Assembly (NCBI GenBank): GCA_013288015.1
Contig: JABDCR010000029.1
Location: 1 to 34,641 of the forward strand
DNA length: 34,641 nt
Source: Bacteroidota bacterium
Lineage (GTDB): Bacteria; Bacteroidota; Bacteroidia; B-17B0; Aurantibacillaceae
Reading direction: 5' to 3'
Position numbers and translations under genes: made by a program. Positions 24,080 through 30,962 of this stretch are shown one piece after another. The first letter of the stretch is position 1, and each line of letters opens with the position of its first letter. A model generated the notes under the pieces. That model saw nothing but the letters and a program-made list of their open reading frames with translations, had not been told where the DNA came from and did no database searches.

Positions 24080-25597
24080 CTATTGTTTGATTATTTTTTT
24101 TGTTTCGGTTCCGTTCGCACTGGTAATTTTAATAAAATATATGCCGTTGCTTTGGTTGCTTAAATCAATCTCGGTTTCTTTATCTTTTAATTCTCCGTAA
24201 AATATACGCGCGCCCAGCGAATTGTAAATATTTATTTGATTATTTAAAGATGCATTTACACTGTTTACTTTTATATATCCGGTGGTTGGGTTAGGAACAA
24301 CCGAAATATTATTTACCAAAGCAGATGAGGGTATACTTGTGGTTGAGCAAATGTTTGTGTAAACACCACCTGTGTTTATAGTGGCACCCGATGGGTAGGT
24401 TGTGGGTGATACGGCAACCAGGGTAAAGCCGGGTGTGGATGTGCCGCCGTACCTAACAGTTGCGCCGTGGCTTGTATCGGCGCAATTGGGTACAAAATTG
24501 CTATCGAGTTTTACCATGTAAACATCGTAACTGCCTGCACCATACGAAGTAGTATAACCAGCTAAAGCATAACCCAAATCAGTGGTTTGAATGATGGACA
24601 ATGCCATATCATAACCTGCACCCCCTACTGTTTTAGTTGATATTAATGTACCTGCCGCATTTAGTTTAACAATATACATATCGGCCCCAACACCATAAGA
24701 GCCATCTACGCCTGCTATAACCAGTTCTTTATTTTTAGTTTCAATTATTGAATAAGCCTCATCTCTGGAAACACCTCCCACCGTTTTTGTCCATTTTAAA
24801 TTACCTGCGCTATCAAGTTTTGCTATATAAAAATTATTGTTGCAACACACGCCATAGGTTCGACCAAAACCAGCCATAACCAAACCTCTATCGCTTGTTT
24901 CAATTAATTTTGCGCCTTGTTCATTACCGCCGCCTATAGTTCTGGCCCAGCCTACGTTTCCGCCCGAATCTAATTTTGCAATATAAAAATACGCATAACC
25001 GATGTAGCCCGAAACCGCAAAACCACCATCGTGGGTTTGAATAACTGAATAGCCTACGCTTGCATTTAGAACTTTAGACCATGCTATGTTGCCCAATTGG
25101 TCGGTTCTAATAACACACATATTAGAACCAAGAGAACTGGTAATTACATATCTGCCATCGGCGGTTTGTAAAACAGAATTGCCTCCTCCTCCGGCGTTGC
25201 CATAGGTTTGTGTCCAAAGTACATTGCCGTTTACATCAAGCTTTACTAAATAAATATTGCCATGTGTTGTATCGCCATAGGAGTAAGTTGTACCAACCAT
25301 TGCATAACCCATGTCGTTTGTTTGAATTACTGAATAGGCAGCATCATTTCGAACGCCACCTATGGTTTTAGTCCATTGCAATTGAGCGTTTGAATCTAAT
25401 TTTATGGCATACATATCAGATTTTCCGGCTCCAAAAGAATTTGTAATGCCTGCAATCATATATCCATGATCGTTGGTTTGAATAATGCACTCTCCATATT
25501 CAAAACCTGCGCCACCAATTGCAAACTCGCCGCGTGCAATTTGTGCTTTACTAATTAAAGTAATTGAGAAGAAAAAAATAAGTAAAAATTGTCTCAT
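24080..25597 (-). CDS. T9SS cargo protein with seven-repeat propeller
   Basis: This 505-residue protein has a signal peptide (about 1-18, ISKAQ). Seven repeats of about 50 residues cover roughly 30-375, each with a (S/C)(V/I)(I/L)(Q/E)T.D.GY.(M/V/I)(A/V)G core followed by DMYIVKLDSNGNLKWTKT(I/V)GG. Seven such units suggest a seven-bladed beta-propeller. After a linker with a second small domain (about 385-425), a T9SS sorting domain starts near 430 (ISVVPNPTTGYIKVNS, NQSNGIYFIKI, KKIIKQ). It is a surface or secreted protein of unknown ligand, of the same type as the 30722 gene. Confidence 0.85.
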   Translation of the reverse strand: MRQFLLIFFFSITLISKAQIARGEFAIGGAGFEYGECIIQTNDHGYMIAGITNSFGAGKSDMYAIKLDSNAQLQWTKTIGGVRNDAAYSVIQTNDMGYAMVGTTYSYGDTTHGNIYLVKLDVNGNVLWTQTYGNAGGGGNSVLQTADGRYVITSSLGSNMCVIRTDQLGNIAWSKVLNASVGYSVIQTHDGGFAVSGYIGYAYFYIAKLDSGGNVGWARTIGGGNEQGAKLIETSDRGLVMAGFGRTYGVCCNNNFYIAKLDSAGNLKWTKTVGGVSRDEAYSIIETKNKELVIAGVDGSYGVGADMYIVKLNAAGTLISTKTVGGAGYDMALSIIQTTDLGYALAGYTTSYGAGSYDVYMVKLDSNFVPNCADTSHGATVRYGGTSTPGFTLVAVSPTTYPSGATINTGGVYTNICSTTSIPSSALVNNISVVPNPTTGYIKVNSVNASLNNQINIYNSLGARIFYGELKDKETEIDLSNQSNGIYFIKITSANGTETKKIIKQ

Positions 25598-25622
25598 GGG
25601 ATTTTTAAATTTAGGTGTTAAA

Positions 25623-25630
25623 CAAAATTA
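25623..25630 (-). promoter_or_regulatory. Possible -7 box TAATTTTG
   Basis: The minus-strand sequence matches TAnnTTTG and lies 25 bases before the ATG at 25597. A clear -33 TTG is missing. Confidence 0.35.
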
Positions 25631-25685
25631 TTAGAAGTAACAGATATTAAAGATACGAAAATGTTTTGACTAAAATAAGATTGCA

Positions 25686-26270
25686 TTAACCTCCTTTTAC
25701 TATGGTAATATATGTAGTGCGGCCTTGTCTATTTGAAGCTTTTTCTTCTTTGGCAATCATTTTTTTACGCTCTTCTTTTTTTTTGGGGTCTGGCTTATAG
25801 TTTTTTGGTGGTGATGGCATAGGCTCCACCTTAATATGTAGTGGTGGTTCAATCTCAATTAGTATCCTTCGTTTATCAACTCCTTTTTTTATTAGCAGAG
25901 CAGCTACTTTTTGCGCTCGTAGTTTACACCAGTTGGTATCGCTATTTTCTTCCGATGTATTGCAACTGCCATGTACACGAATTAGATTGTTAGTTTTGTT
26001 TTGCACATACCAGGCTACATATTCTATTATTTGGTTTGTATCAGTTATATCAAAGTGCGTGCAGCAGCCACAACGATTGCTTGACGTATCGAATTTGGTG
26101 CTATTGGGTTTAAAATAAAGCGTTGGAAAAAAGCAAGACCCAAATGATGGTGTAGTAGTACTGCTTGCTATTTTTTCGAACTCCTTGTGCGACTGACAAG
26201 CGTTAAACAAAAAAGCAAAAATACAAAGTGTTGCTACTGCAACTATTTTATGTTTATTTAAAAATTTCAC
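25686..26270 (-). CDS. OmpA-like lipoprotein, cysteine-rich
   Basis: This 194-residue protein has a lipoprotein signal (FLFNAC, cysteine about 25). The region LYFKPNSTKFD, then YVAWYVQNKTNNLIRVHGSC and NWCKLRAQKVAALLIKKGVDKRRI follows the OmpA C-terminal peptidoglycan-binding fold, which has strand, helix, G(H/S).D and LS..RA..V..L...G...RI. The usual GHTD aspartate is not clearly present (HGSCN), so peptidoglycan binding may be weakened. Six mature cysteines (SC, CGCC, SC, WC) are unusual for this fold. A basic lysine-rich tail (PKKKEERKKMIAKEE) follows. Confidence 0.7.
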   Translation of the reverse strand: MKFLNKHKIVAVATLCIFAFLFNACQSHKEFEKIASSTTTPSFGSCFFPTLYFKPNSTKFDTSSNRCGCCTHFDITDTNQIIEYVAWYVQNKTNNLIRVHGSCNTSEENSDTNWCKLRAQKVAALLIKKGVDKRRILIEIEPPLHIKVEPMPSPPKNYKPDPKKKEERKKMIAKEEKASNRQGRTTYITIVKGG

Positions 26271-26383
26271 GTTTGTTTAAAGATACATTTTTTCTATTGC
26301 CTGGTTTTTAATTTTTGGCGTGTGCATTAAACACATTGGTTAACAAAAGTTTAGCTAACAACAACAAAACATAGCCGAAAAAA

Positions 26384-26437
26384 TTTACAATAATTTAAAT
26401 TATCTTACACATGTAAGATTTATTAAGTTATTGTAAA
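26384..26437. promoter_or_regulatory. Nested palindrome in the divergent gap
   Basis: Outer arms TTTACAATAA (26384-26393) and TTATTGTAAA (26428-26437) enclose an inner palindrome, ATCTTACA (26402-26409) with TGTAAGAT (26412-26419). A further palindrome TTAACGTTAA lies at 26446-26455. The rest of this roughly 250-base gap is AT-rich without a recognised gene. Possible roles are an operator for the plus-strand gene or a terminator-like barrier. Confidence 0.5.
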
Positions 26438-26484
26438 TTAATAAGTTAACGTTAATTTAACTAGCGTTTTTAATTAGCTTGGTT

Positions 26485-26492
26485 TAGGTTTG
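26485..26492 (+). promoter_or_regulatory. Possible -7 box TAGGTTTG
   Basis: TAGGTTTG matches TAnnTTTG and lies 31 bases before the ATG at 26524, leaving a leader of about 25 bases. No exact -33 TTG is found. Confidence 0.4.
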
Positions 26493-26523
26493 TTGTATTA
26501 CTAACCCTAAAAACCAATACAAC

Positions 26524-27984
26524 ATGAACAACACCTTAGCACCAGAAATGGAATTGACAAAAACAGTTAACCACTCGTACATGAGTGAGTTGGCAAACCA
26601 CCACCAACATTTGTTGGAAGAATTTACTGCAGGTAAACTTAAAGCAGCAAGTGCCGATGCTACTGCACTAATGGCATTTAACGGATACTATACATTAAAC
26701 CAAACAACGGGCGCATTTTTTGCGATTGATACTAATGTTGTGGTTTCAGGAAAAACATCGGTTAATCATGTTGACTTGCTTGTATCGTTAGACGGAAAAA
26801 CATCGACACGACATAAGTTTACCGGAACGTTTGATGGCACGCACTTAACACAAAGTGATACAACTATTAACCTGAACTTAACGTTTACACGCACGGCTAC
26901 CACAGGCGGACCTACAGCAAACTTAAAAGGCACAATTTCTTTGGGTACATCGCAAGCATTGGTAAATGTAGCCGGTAACACCTACAACAACCCAATTGCT
27001 ATGGCGCTTTACATTGGCACTTACTACGACCAAATTACCGGAGCTAAGGTTATGGAAATTGGAGCAAACAATAATTTACATTATGCAACGGGTAGCACGC
27101 TTGGTTTACAAGCTATAACAAACTACGCGTATAATTTAAATATGTATTATTTTTCGTTTACACAGGTTACACCGGCAGGTGCGCTAAAAATTGCATTAAT
27201 TATGGGCACTGCAACAGCAAATGGTTTTGCGTGTAACAACATGGTGGTTGATGCTAAGGGCAACACAACATCGAGATCGTTACTAACTATATTAAAGCCA
27301 ACTATAATTACGCCGGGTTCGCTTAATATTTTGCAGGCTCCTGCATTGGCTGCGTTTAGTGGTTACTATCAGTTAACAACAGGTGGCAAGGGCAACGCGT
27401 TTTTATCGGTGCAGGCACAATATGTAACACTGGCTGGTCAAATTGATGTGTATGTGGTTATGCTTGGCATATCAATGGATGGTGTTACATCTACCGGTTA
27501 CACCTTTGATGATACTATGAGTTTTGATGGTACCACGCTTACTATACCTGCATCGGCAAACTCAACCAACCCTAACTTACCTTTAAGCATAACTTTTACA
27601 CGCAGTTATAATGCGGCTAATTATGGTCTTGTATCTATAGCGGGTAACATTGGCACGGCAAAAGTAACGGGTTACACGCCACTTAACCCAGTGCCATTAT
27701 CGGTATTTGGTGGTGCTGTTATGACTGGCTTAAAAGGCAGCAATGCCGAAGGTGTTAGCTTAACGGTGGTAAACGATAACGAAGTAATTTATGCGGGCAC
27801 TAAAATAAAAACCGATATGAAAAGTATTTTATATGTGCCACTTATGTATATTTTGGCTTACCCATCAACAGCACCAACAACGGTTATGTCGTTTGGCACT
27901 GATGGGTTGCGTGGCAACACTTGTATTGTTACCGATAACAATGGTATATATGTAGTGTATGCTATACCAAGCAAAAACGATTAA
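26524..27984 (+). CDS. Duplicated-module protein without signal peptide, function unknown
   Basis: The 486-residue product begins with about 45 polar residues (MNNTLAPEMELTKTVNH) and has no signal peptide, lipobox or T9SS domain. Two related halves follow: about 50-270 starts AFNGYYTLNQTTGAFFAID, and about 280-480 starts AFSGYYQLTTGGKGNAFLSV. Each has a (M/T)SFDGT.L or TFDGTHL turn, an L.(I/F)TFTR strand and later a glycine-rich strand set. It is rich in Thr, Asn, Gly and Ala and probably all-beta. AAC, ACC and GGC codons seem more frequent than in its AT-rich neighbours, which could mean high expression or different origin. It is the only plus-strand gene in 11-34 kb, with its own promoter region and terminator. 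Confidence 0.75.
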   Translation: MNNTLAPEMELTKTVNHSYMSELANHHQHLLEEFTAGKLKAASADATALMAFNGYYTLNQTTGAFFAIDTNVVVSGKTSVNHVDLLVSLDGKTSTRHKFTGTFDGTHLTQSDTTINLNLTFTRTATTGGPTANLKGTISLGTSQALVNVAGNTYNNPIAMALYIGTYYDQITGAKVMEIGANNNLHYATGSTLGLQAITNYAYNLNMYYFSFTQVTPAGALKIALIMGTATANGFACNNMVVDAKGNTTSRSLLTILKPTIITPGSLNILQAPALAAFSGYYQLTTGGKGNAFLSVQAQYVTLAGQIDVYVVMLGISMDGVTSTGYTFDDTMSFDGTTLTIPASANSTNPNLPLSITFTRSYNAANYGLVSIAGNIGTAKVTGYTPLNPVPLSVFGGAVMTGLKGSNAEGVSLTVVNDNEVIYAGTKIKTDMKSILYVPLMYILAYPSTAPTTVMSFGTDGLRGNTCIVTDNNGIYVVYAIPSKND

Positions 27985-28007
27985 TTGTTGCAACATTTTA
28001 TTTAATG

Positions 28008-28037
28008 AAAAAAGCGAGGCAAAGGCTTCGCTTTTTT
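28008..28037 (+). terminator. Intrinsic terminator
   Basis: A 13-bp stem (28008-28020 with 28025-28037, loop AAAG) carries a run of A on the left and T on the right, 24 bases after the stop of the 26524 gene. Confidence 0.85.
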
Positions 28038-28060
28038 TTGTTTTTAATGATTTACTTATT

Positions 28061-28080
28061 GATGATAACAGCAAAGGCGG
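28061..28080 (-). repeat. Extragenic repeat, family 2, degenerate copy
   Basis: GATGATAACAGCAAAGGCGG resembles the right half of the core seen at 20761 and 21765 (GAGGATAACAGCAACAAGGGC) with a three-base gap. It sits 11 bases from the stop of the minus-strand gene at 28092, like the other copies. The match is short. Confidence 0.35.
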
Positions 28081-28091
28081 AAAGGTGGGCA

Positions 28092-28469
28092 TTACAAATT
28101 AAATGAAACCAGTTTGTCAAAGTTTTTTTGGTTAAGTGTAAAAGGGTATATAAAATCTTTTACTACTGCTTTTCTTATTTCTATAGATAGTTCTTTCCAA
28201 TTATCAATATTTTCGATATGCTTTTTTATATTGCGTATCCAAACAGAGCTGTCGCGATAACCTTCAATAGAAAAATCGCTATCGTTAGGATAGTACATGT
28301 TTTTCCCCTGAAATTGTTTAGTACGTAATTCGTCAATTATTTTTTTATGGATTTTGCCAGTATATGGACTTCCGTAATAATCTTTAAGGTCGTAGTCATT
28401 ATCATAAAACCTTGCCTGTATTAACATTGTATTAAGAATGCGTAATTCTATTTCGTCATTTATTTCCAT
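28092..28469 (-). CDS. Small protein downstream of SEFIR gene, function unknown
   Basis: This 125-residue cytoplasmic protein has no signal peptide. Its features are mostly helical: an acidic N-terminus (MEINDEIELRILNTMLIQARF), aromatic-rich DYDLKDYYGSPYTG, KKIIDELRTKQF and a helical centre DNWKELSIEIRKAVVKDFIYPF. I do not recognise a family. It starts 8 bases after the SEFIR gene stop, which indicates an operon and possibly a functional partnership such as regulation or targeting of the SEFIR protein. Confidence 0.6.
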   Translation of the reverse strand: MEINDEIELRILNTMLIQARFYDNDYDLKDYYGSPYTGKIHKKIIDELRTKQFQGKNMYYPNDSDFSIEGYRDSSVWIRNIKKHIENIDNWKELSIEIRKAVVKDFIYPFTLNQKNFDKLVSFNL

Positions 28470-28477
28470 ATAACTTA

Positions 28478-29221
28478 TTAGCTAACCAATTTGTTTTCAT
28501 AAGCATAAAGCAAACCTTTGTCGGTAGCGCTAACAAGACTATAGTCCGCCGCAGTCGCTTTAGCAAATCCCCTATCAATTAATTTCATCATTGATATTTT
28601 GAAAAGCAAATGAGATATATTTAGTTTCCGAATTATTATATTAGACACCGCATAACTTGAAAGTCCTTGTTGGTTTAAAATATGAGCAAGTAAACTATCT
28701 AATAGCTTCGTATCCTCTTCTAATTTTTCTTTTACAATAGGTTTAAATGGATTGTTTCCAACAGGGGGCTTCTCAAATAATGGTGAATTATGAATGCATC
28801 TTACCAGTTCATCATAACTAAATTCATAATCATCGGGCTTAGAAAAATTTATATACATTTTAGTTTTAAGAAAAGTTGGCACTGCACTTGTACCTGTTTG
28901 TCTTATTATTGGAATGATTTTATTTTCATCAATGCTTTTCATTAAGCTAGATGTAATTATCATTTTTTCATAACCTACACCACCCTGCCCTTTATTAGCT
29001 TTATCAACGTACTTTTCAGTACACACCATTAATATTTTATCTGCTGAAGCTAAGTTAGTTTCCATAAAATGTGGAAGGTCTGAACCGGGTTGCAATTCAA
29101 ATTGATCTAATATAGCATCAATGCCGTTGTTTCGTAATCTTATTGCTAACTCTAAAACCCATTTTTTATGTTCTTGTGTATCGTGCGAATAAGAGATAAA
29201 TGCTTTTGGTACGTTTTCCAT
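28478..29221 (-). CDS. SEFIR/TIR-domain protein, candidate antiphage defence
   Basis: The 247-residue product has an N-terminal SEFIR (TIR-superfamily) domain at about 4-150. Its landmarks are PKAFISYSHD at 5-14, WVLELAIRLRNNGIDAILDQ at 21-40, LQPGSDLPHFMETNL and ILMVCTEKYVDKANKGQGGVGYE. Glu85 in the GGVGYEK motif is the possible catalytic glutamate of TIR-type NAD hydrolysis. A C-terminal region of about 170-245 looks like a winged helix (LLAHILNQQGLSSYAVSNII, LIDRGFAKATAADYSLV). Bacterial SEFIR proteins are known in antiphage defence, where they deplete NAD and cause abortive infection. That function here is inferred from the domain. A small companion gene follows and another unknown gene lies upstream. 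Confidence 0.8.
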   Translation of the reverse strand: MENVPKAFISYSHDTQEHKKWVLELAIRLRNNGIDAILDQFELQPGSDLPHFMETNLASADKILMVCTEKYVDKANKGQGGVGYEKMIITSSLMKSIDENKIIPIIRQTGTSAVPTFLKTKMYINFSKPDDYEFSYDELVRCIHNSPLFEKPPVGNNPFKPIVKEKLEEDTKLLDSLLAHILNQQGLSSYAVSNIIIRKLNISHLLFKISMMKLIDRGFAKATAADYSLVSATDKGLLYAYENKLVS

Positions 29222-29252
29222 AATTGTGTTTTGTATTTACTATAAATGTAGT

Positions 29253-29287
29253 AAAAAAGAAAAACCTGTCATTATAAAAACGGCAGG
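29253..29287 (-). terminator. Intrinsic terminator of the 29319 gene
   Basis: On the minus strand CCTGCC and GACAGG pair (one G-T), followed by a run of T interrupted by one C. It lies about 30 bases after the stop of the 29319 gene, so transcription of the SEFIR gene probably restarts or reads through. Confidence 0.6.
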
Positions 29288-29318
29288 CTTATTATTTTAT
29301 TTTGAGTAAAATCCCACG

Positions 29319-29708
29319 TTAGGGGTGGCATATAAACTTTTCAATTATTTTTTTGTCTTTGATTTCACCAAACCAAATTAAATTAGCAAGATATTTTTTA
29401 CCGATATGAAATTCGAATTGCTTATGGTTTTTAAGTTGTTCAACTCTTACATAGGCATAAGCAAGAAGTTCATTGTCTGAATCCTTTCGGTAACTTTTCG
29501 TATAAAAATATCTATAAGGAGCTACTCCTGTGTTTTCGTAAGGTTTAAAATCAAGGATTTTTTTAATTAATGGATAATCAATTGGCTCAACACCAAATTT
29601 GAGTTTCAACACTTCGCCATTTAATGGAAGTTGTATGGTTGAAAAACACAAATGGTTATCCTTAGTTGCATTAAGGATTTCAATCATATTTTCATTTGTG
29701 TCGCGCAT
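29319..29708 (-). CDS. Small hypothetical protein between two repeat copies
   Basis: This 129-residue cytoplasmic protein could start at the ATG at 29708 or at Met8 (MIEILNATKDN). Features include FGVEPIDYPLIKKILDFKPYEN, the aromatic RYFYTKSYRKDSDNE and LAYAYVRVEQLKNHKQFEFH. No family is recognised. The region around the stop codon (29317-29330) matches the left end of the structured repeat at 29740 with one mismatch in 14, and the full repeat lies just upstream. A role in the SEFIR locus is possible by position only; a terminator separates them. Confidence 0.6.
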   Translation of the reverse strand: MRDTNENMIEILNATKDNHLCFSTIQLPLNGEVLKLKFGVEPIDYPLIKKILDFKPYENTGVAPYRYFYTKSYRKDSDNELLAYAYVRVEQLKNHKQFEFHIGKKYLANLIWFGEIKDKKIIEKFICHP

Positions 29709-29739
29709 GCGATAAAATTAGAAATAATTTTGCACCTCC

Positions 29740-29846
29740 GCGTTAGGGATGGCAGTGGAAAGCTTTTTTATTTTTTGTAATCAAGAAAATAAAAAACTTG
29801 CAGCGTACAGCCCGACGGCACGTGTTTACAAAGTGCCGGAACGCCC
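29740..29846 (-). repeat. Extragenic structured repeat, family 1
   Basis: GCGTT (29740-29744) pairs with AACGC (29840-29844). The fixed hairpin is CGGCAC (29816-29821) with GTGCCG (29833-29838). The variable arm (29759-29799) pairs TTTTTTATTTTTTG against CAAGAAAATAAAAAA around the same TAAT loop as the 19859 copy, a different sequence with the same fold. The element ends 4 bases from the stop of the 29851 gene. Confidence 0.75.
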
Positions 29847-29850
29847 TAAT

Positions 29851-30693
29851 TTAATGCTGCACTATAATTTTTTGTGTAATAGTGCCTTGCTTGGTTTGCA
29901 CTTGTATAAAGTAAACGCCGAAGGGTAAGTTGCTTACATCAATATTATTTTCTTTGGTTGAGGTTATTTGTTTGCCTATTACATCAAACAGTTTTATATC
30001 AATAACATCGGTTGCATCAATGGTGATTTTGTTTTGCGCGGGGTTGGGGTAAATGTGTATGTTTTGTTGAGCAAGCTCATATTTATTAATAGATGCAAGT
30101 GTGGTATCGGGGCTGCCGCAAACTACGCTGCCTTTTTTGTAATAAAAAAGAGAAGTGCGGTTGTGTGCAGGGCCGGCAGGATAATTATAATCGGAAATTA
30201 CCTGACCTAAACCTTTGCCATAAACGTTGGTGTATGTTTGTGGCTCGAAACAAGTGCCTCTTACAGTTATATTTTGATATACCAAAACCCCGCAATATTG
30301 AGATGAGGTGTACAAAGTATCTTTAGATGAGTTGCAACTATCGTTTGGATTGTTTTTGTATTGCGCGCTAATGAGTGTATCTAAGTTTGTATAATGTATG
30401 GCATCGGTACCAACGCTATATGTATAAACCATGTGCGGCGGCGTGGTTGAGTAATCGGGATATGAAGAATAATTATTGTAAGAGCGTGTGTAAAAAATGG
30501 TATCGTTGTTAGCCGATAACAGTCGTGATAAAATTTTATATCTATTGGCATTGGGTGTGCCGGTGTTTAAGGTTGTTTGAAACTCATCGTTTACGTTGAA
30601 ATCGTAAACATTGCGGATGGTCATCATGGTTTGTGCATTTACCATACTTAGTGTAAGGTTTGTAAAAAGCAAAATATATAATAGTTTTTTCAT
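29851..30693 (-). CDS. T9SS cargo protein of unknown function
   Basis: This 280-residue protein has a signal peptide (about 1-20, MVNAQ). The body (about 21-205) has RNVYDFNVNDEFQTTLN and DTLYTSSQYCGVLVYQNITV, with the pattern of a beta-rich domain; no family is recognised. The last about 70 residues are a T9SS sorting domain (IHIYPNPAQNKITIDATDVI, GKQITSTKENNIDVSNLP, GVYFIQVQTKQGTITQKIIV). It is the most downstream of four such genes in a row and carries a diverged version of the shared tail. Confidence 0.75.
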   Translation of the reverse strand: MKKLLYILLFTNLTLSMVNAQTMMTIRNVYDFNVNDEFQTTLNTGTPNANRYKILSRLLSANNDTIFYTRSYNNYSSYPDYSTTPPHMVYTYSVGTDAIHYTNLDTLISAQYKNNPNDSCNSSKDTLYTSSQYCGVLVYQNITVRGTCFEPQTYTNVYGKGLGQVISDYNYPAGPAHNRTSLFYYKKGSVVCGSPDTTLASINKYELAQQNIHIYPNPAQNKITIDATDVIDIKLFDVIGKQITSTKENNIDVSNLPFGVYFIQVQTKQGTITQKIIVQH

Positions 30694-30721
30694 GGTGGTT
30701 TGGTTTTAGGTGGTTTGTTTT

Positions 30722-30962
30722 TTAGTGTTGCACAATTATTTTTTGTGTAAATATATTTTTATTTGTTTGTACTTGTATAAAATAAACACCGTTGGTTAAG
30801 TTGCTTATATCAACATCGTTTGTTTTTGTTGAGGTTACTTGTTTGCCTAAAACATCAAACAGTTTTACATCAATAACATCGGTTGCATCAATTGTAATTT
30901 TATTGTTGGCGGGGTTGGGGTAGATTTTAATTGTTGAATTTTGCGTGTTGTAGGTTGAGATG
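30722..30962 (-). repeat. Shared T9SS tail DNA block (also 32280-32520 and 33190-33400)
   Basis: The last about 80 codons of three successive genes are almost the same DNA, including a run of about 75 identical bases (30844-30917 against 32402-32475). The 32280 and 33190 copies also share the intergenic junction (a start codon, then CTATAATTTTTAATG, then the stop of the next gene). The bodies upstream are unrelated. Confidence 0.85.

Noticed and set aside
19859..29846. Structured repeats as integron attC sites
   Set aside because: GTTAGGG and AACGCC ends are superficially similar, but the GTTRRRY and RYYYAAC core sites are not in the right order or sequence and no integrase is present.
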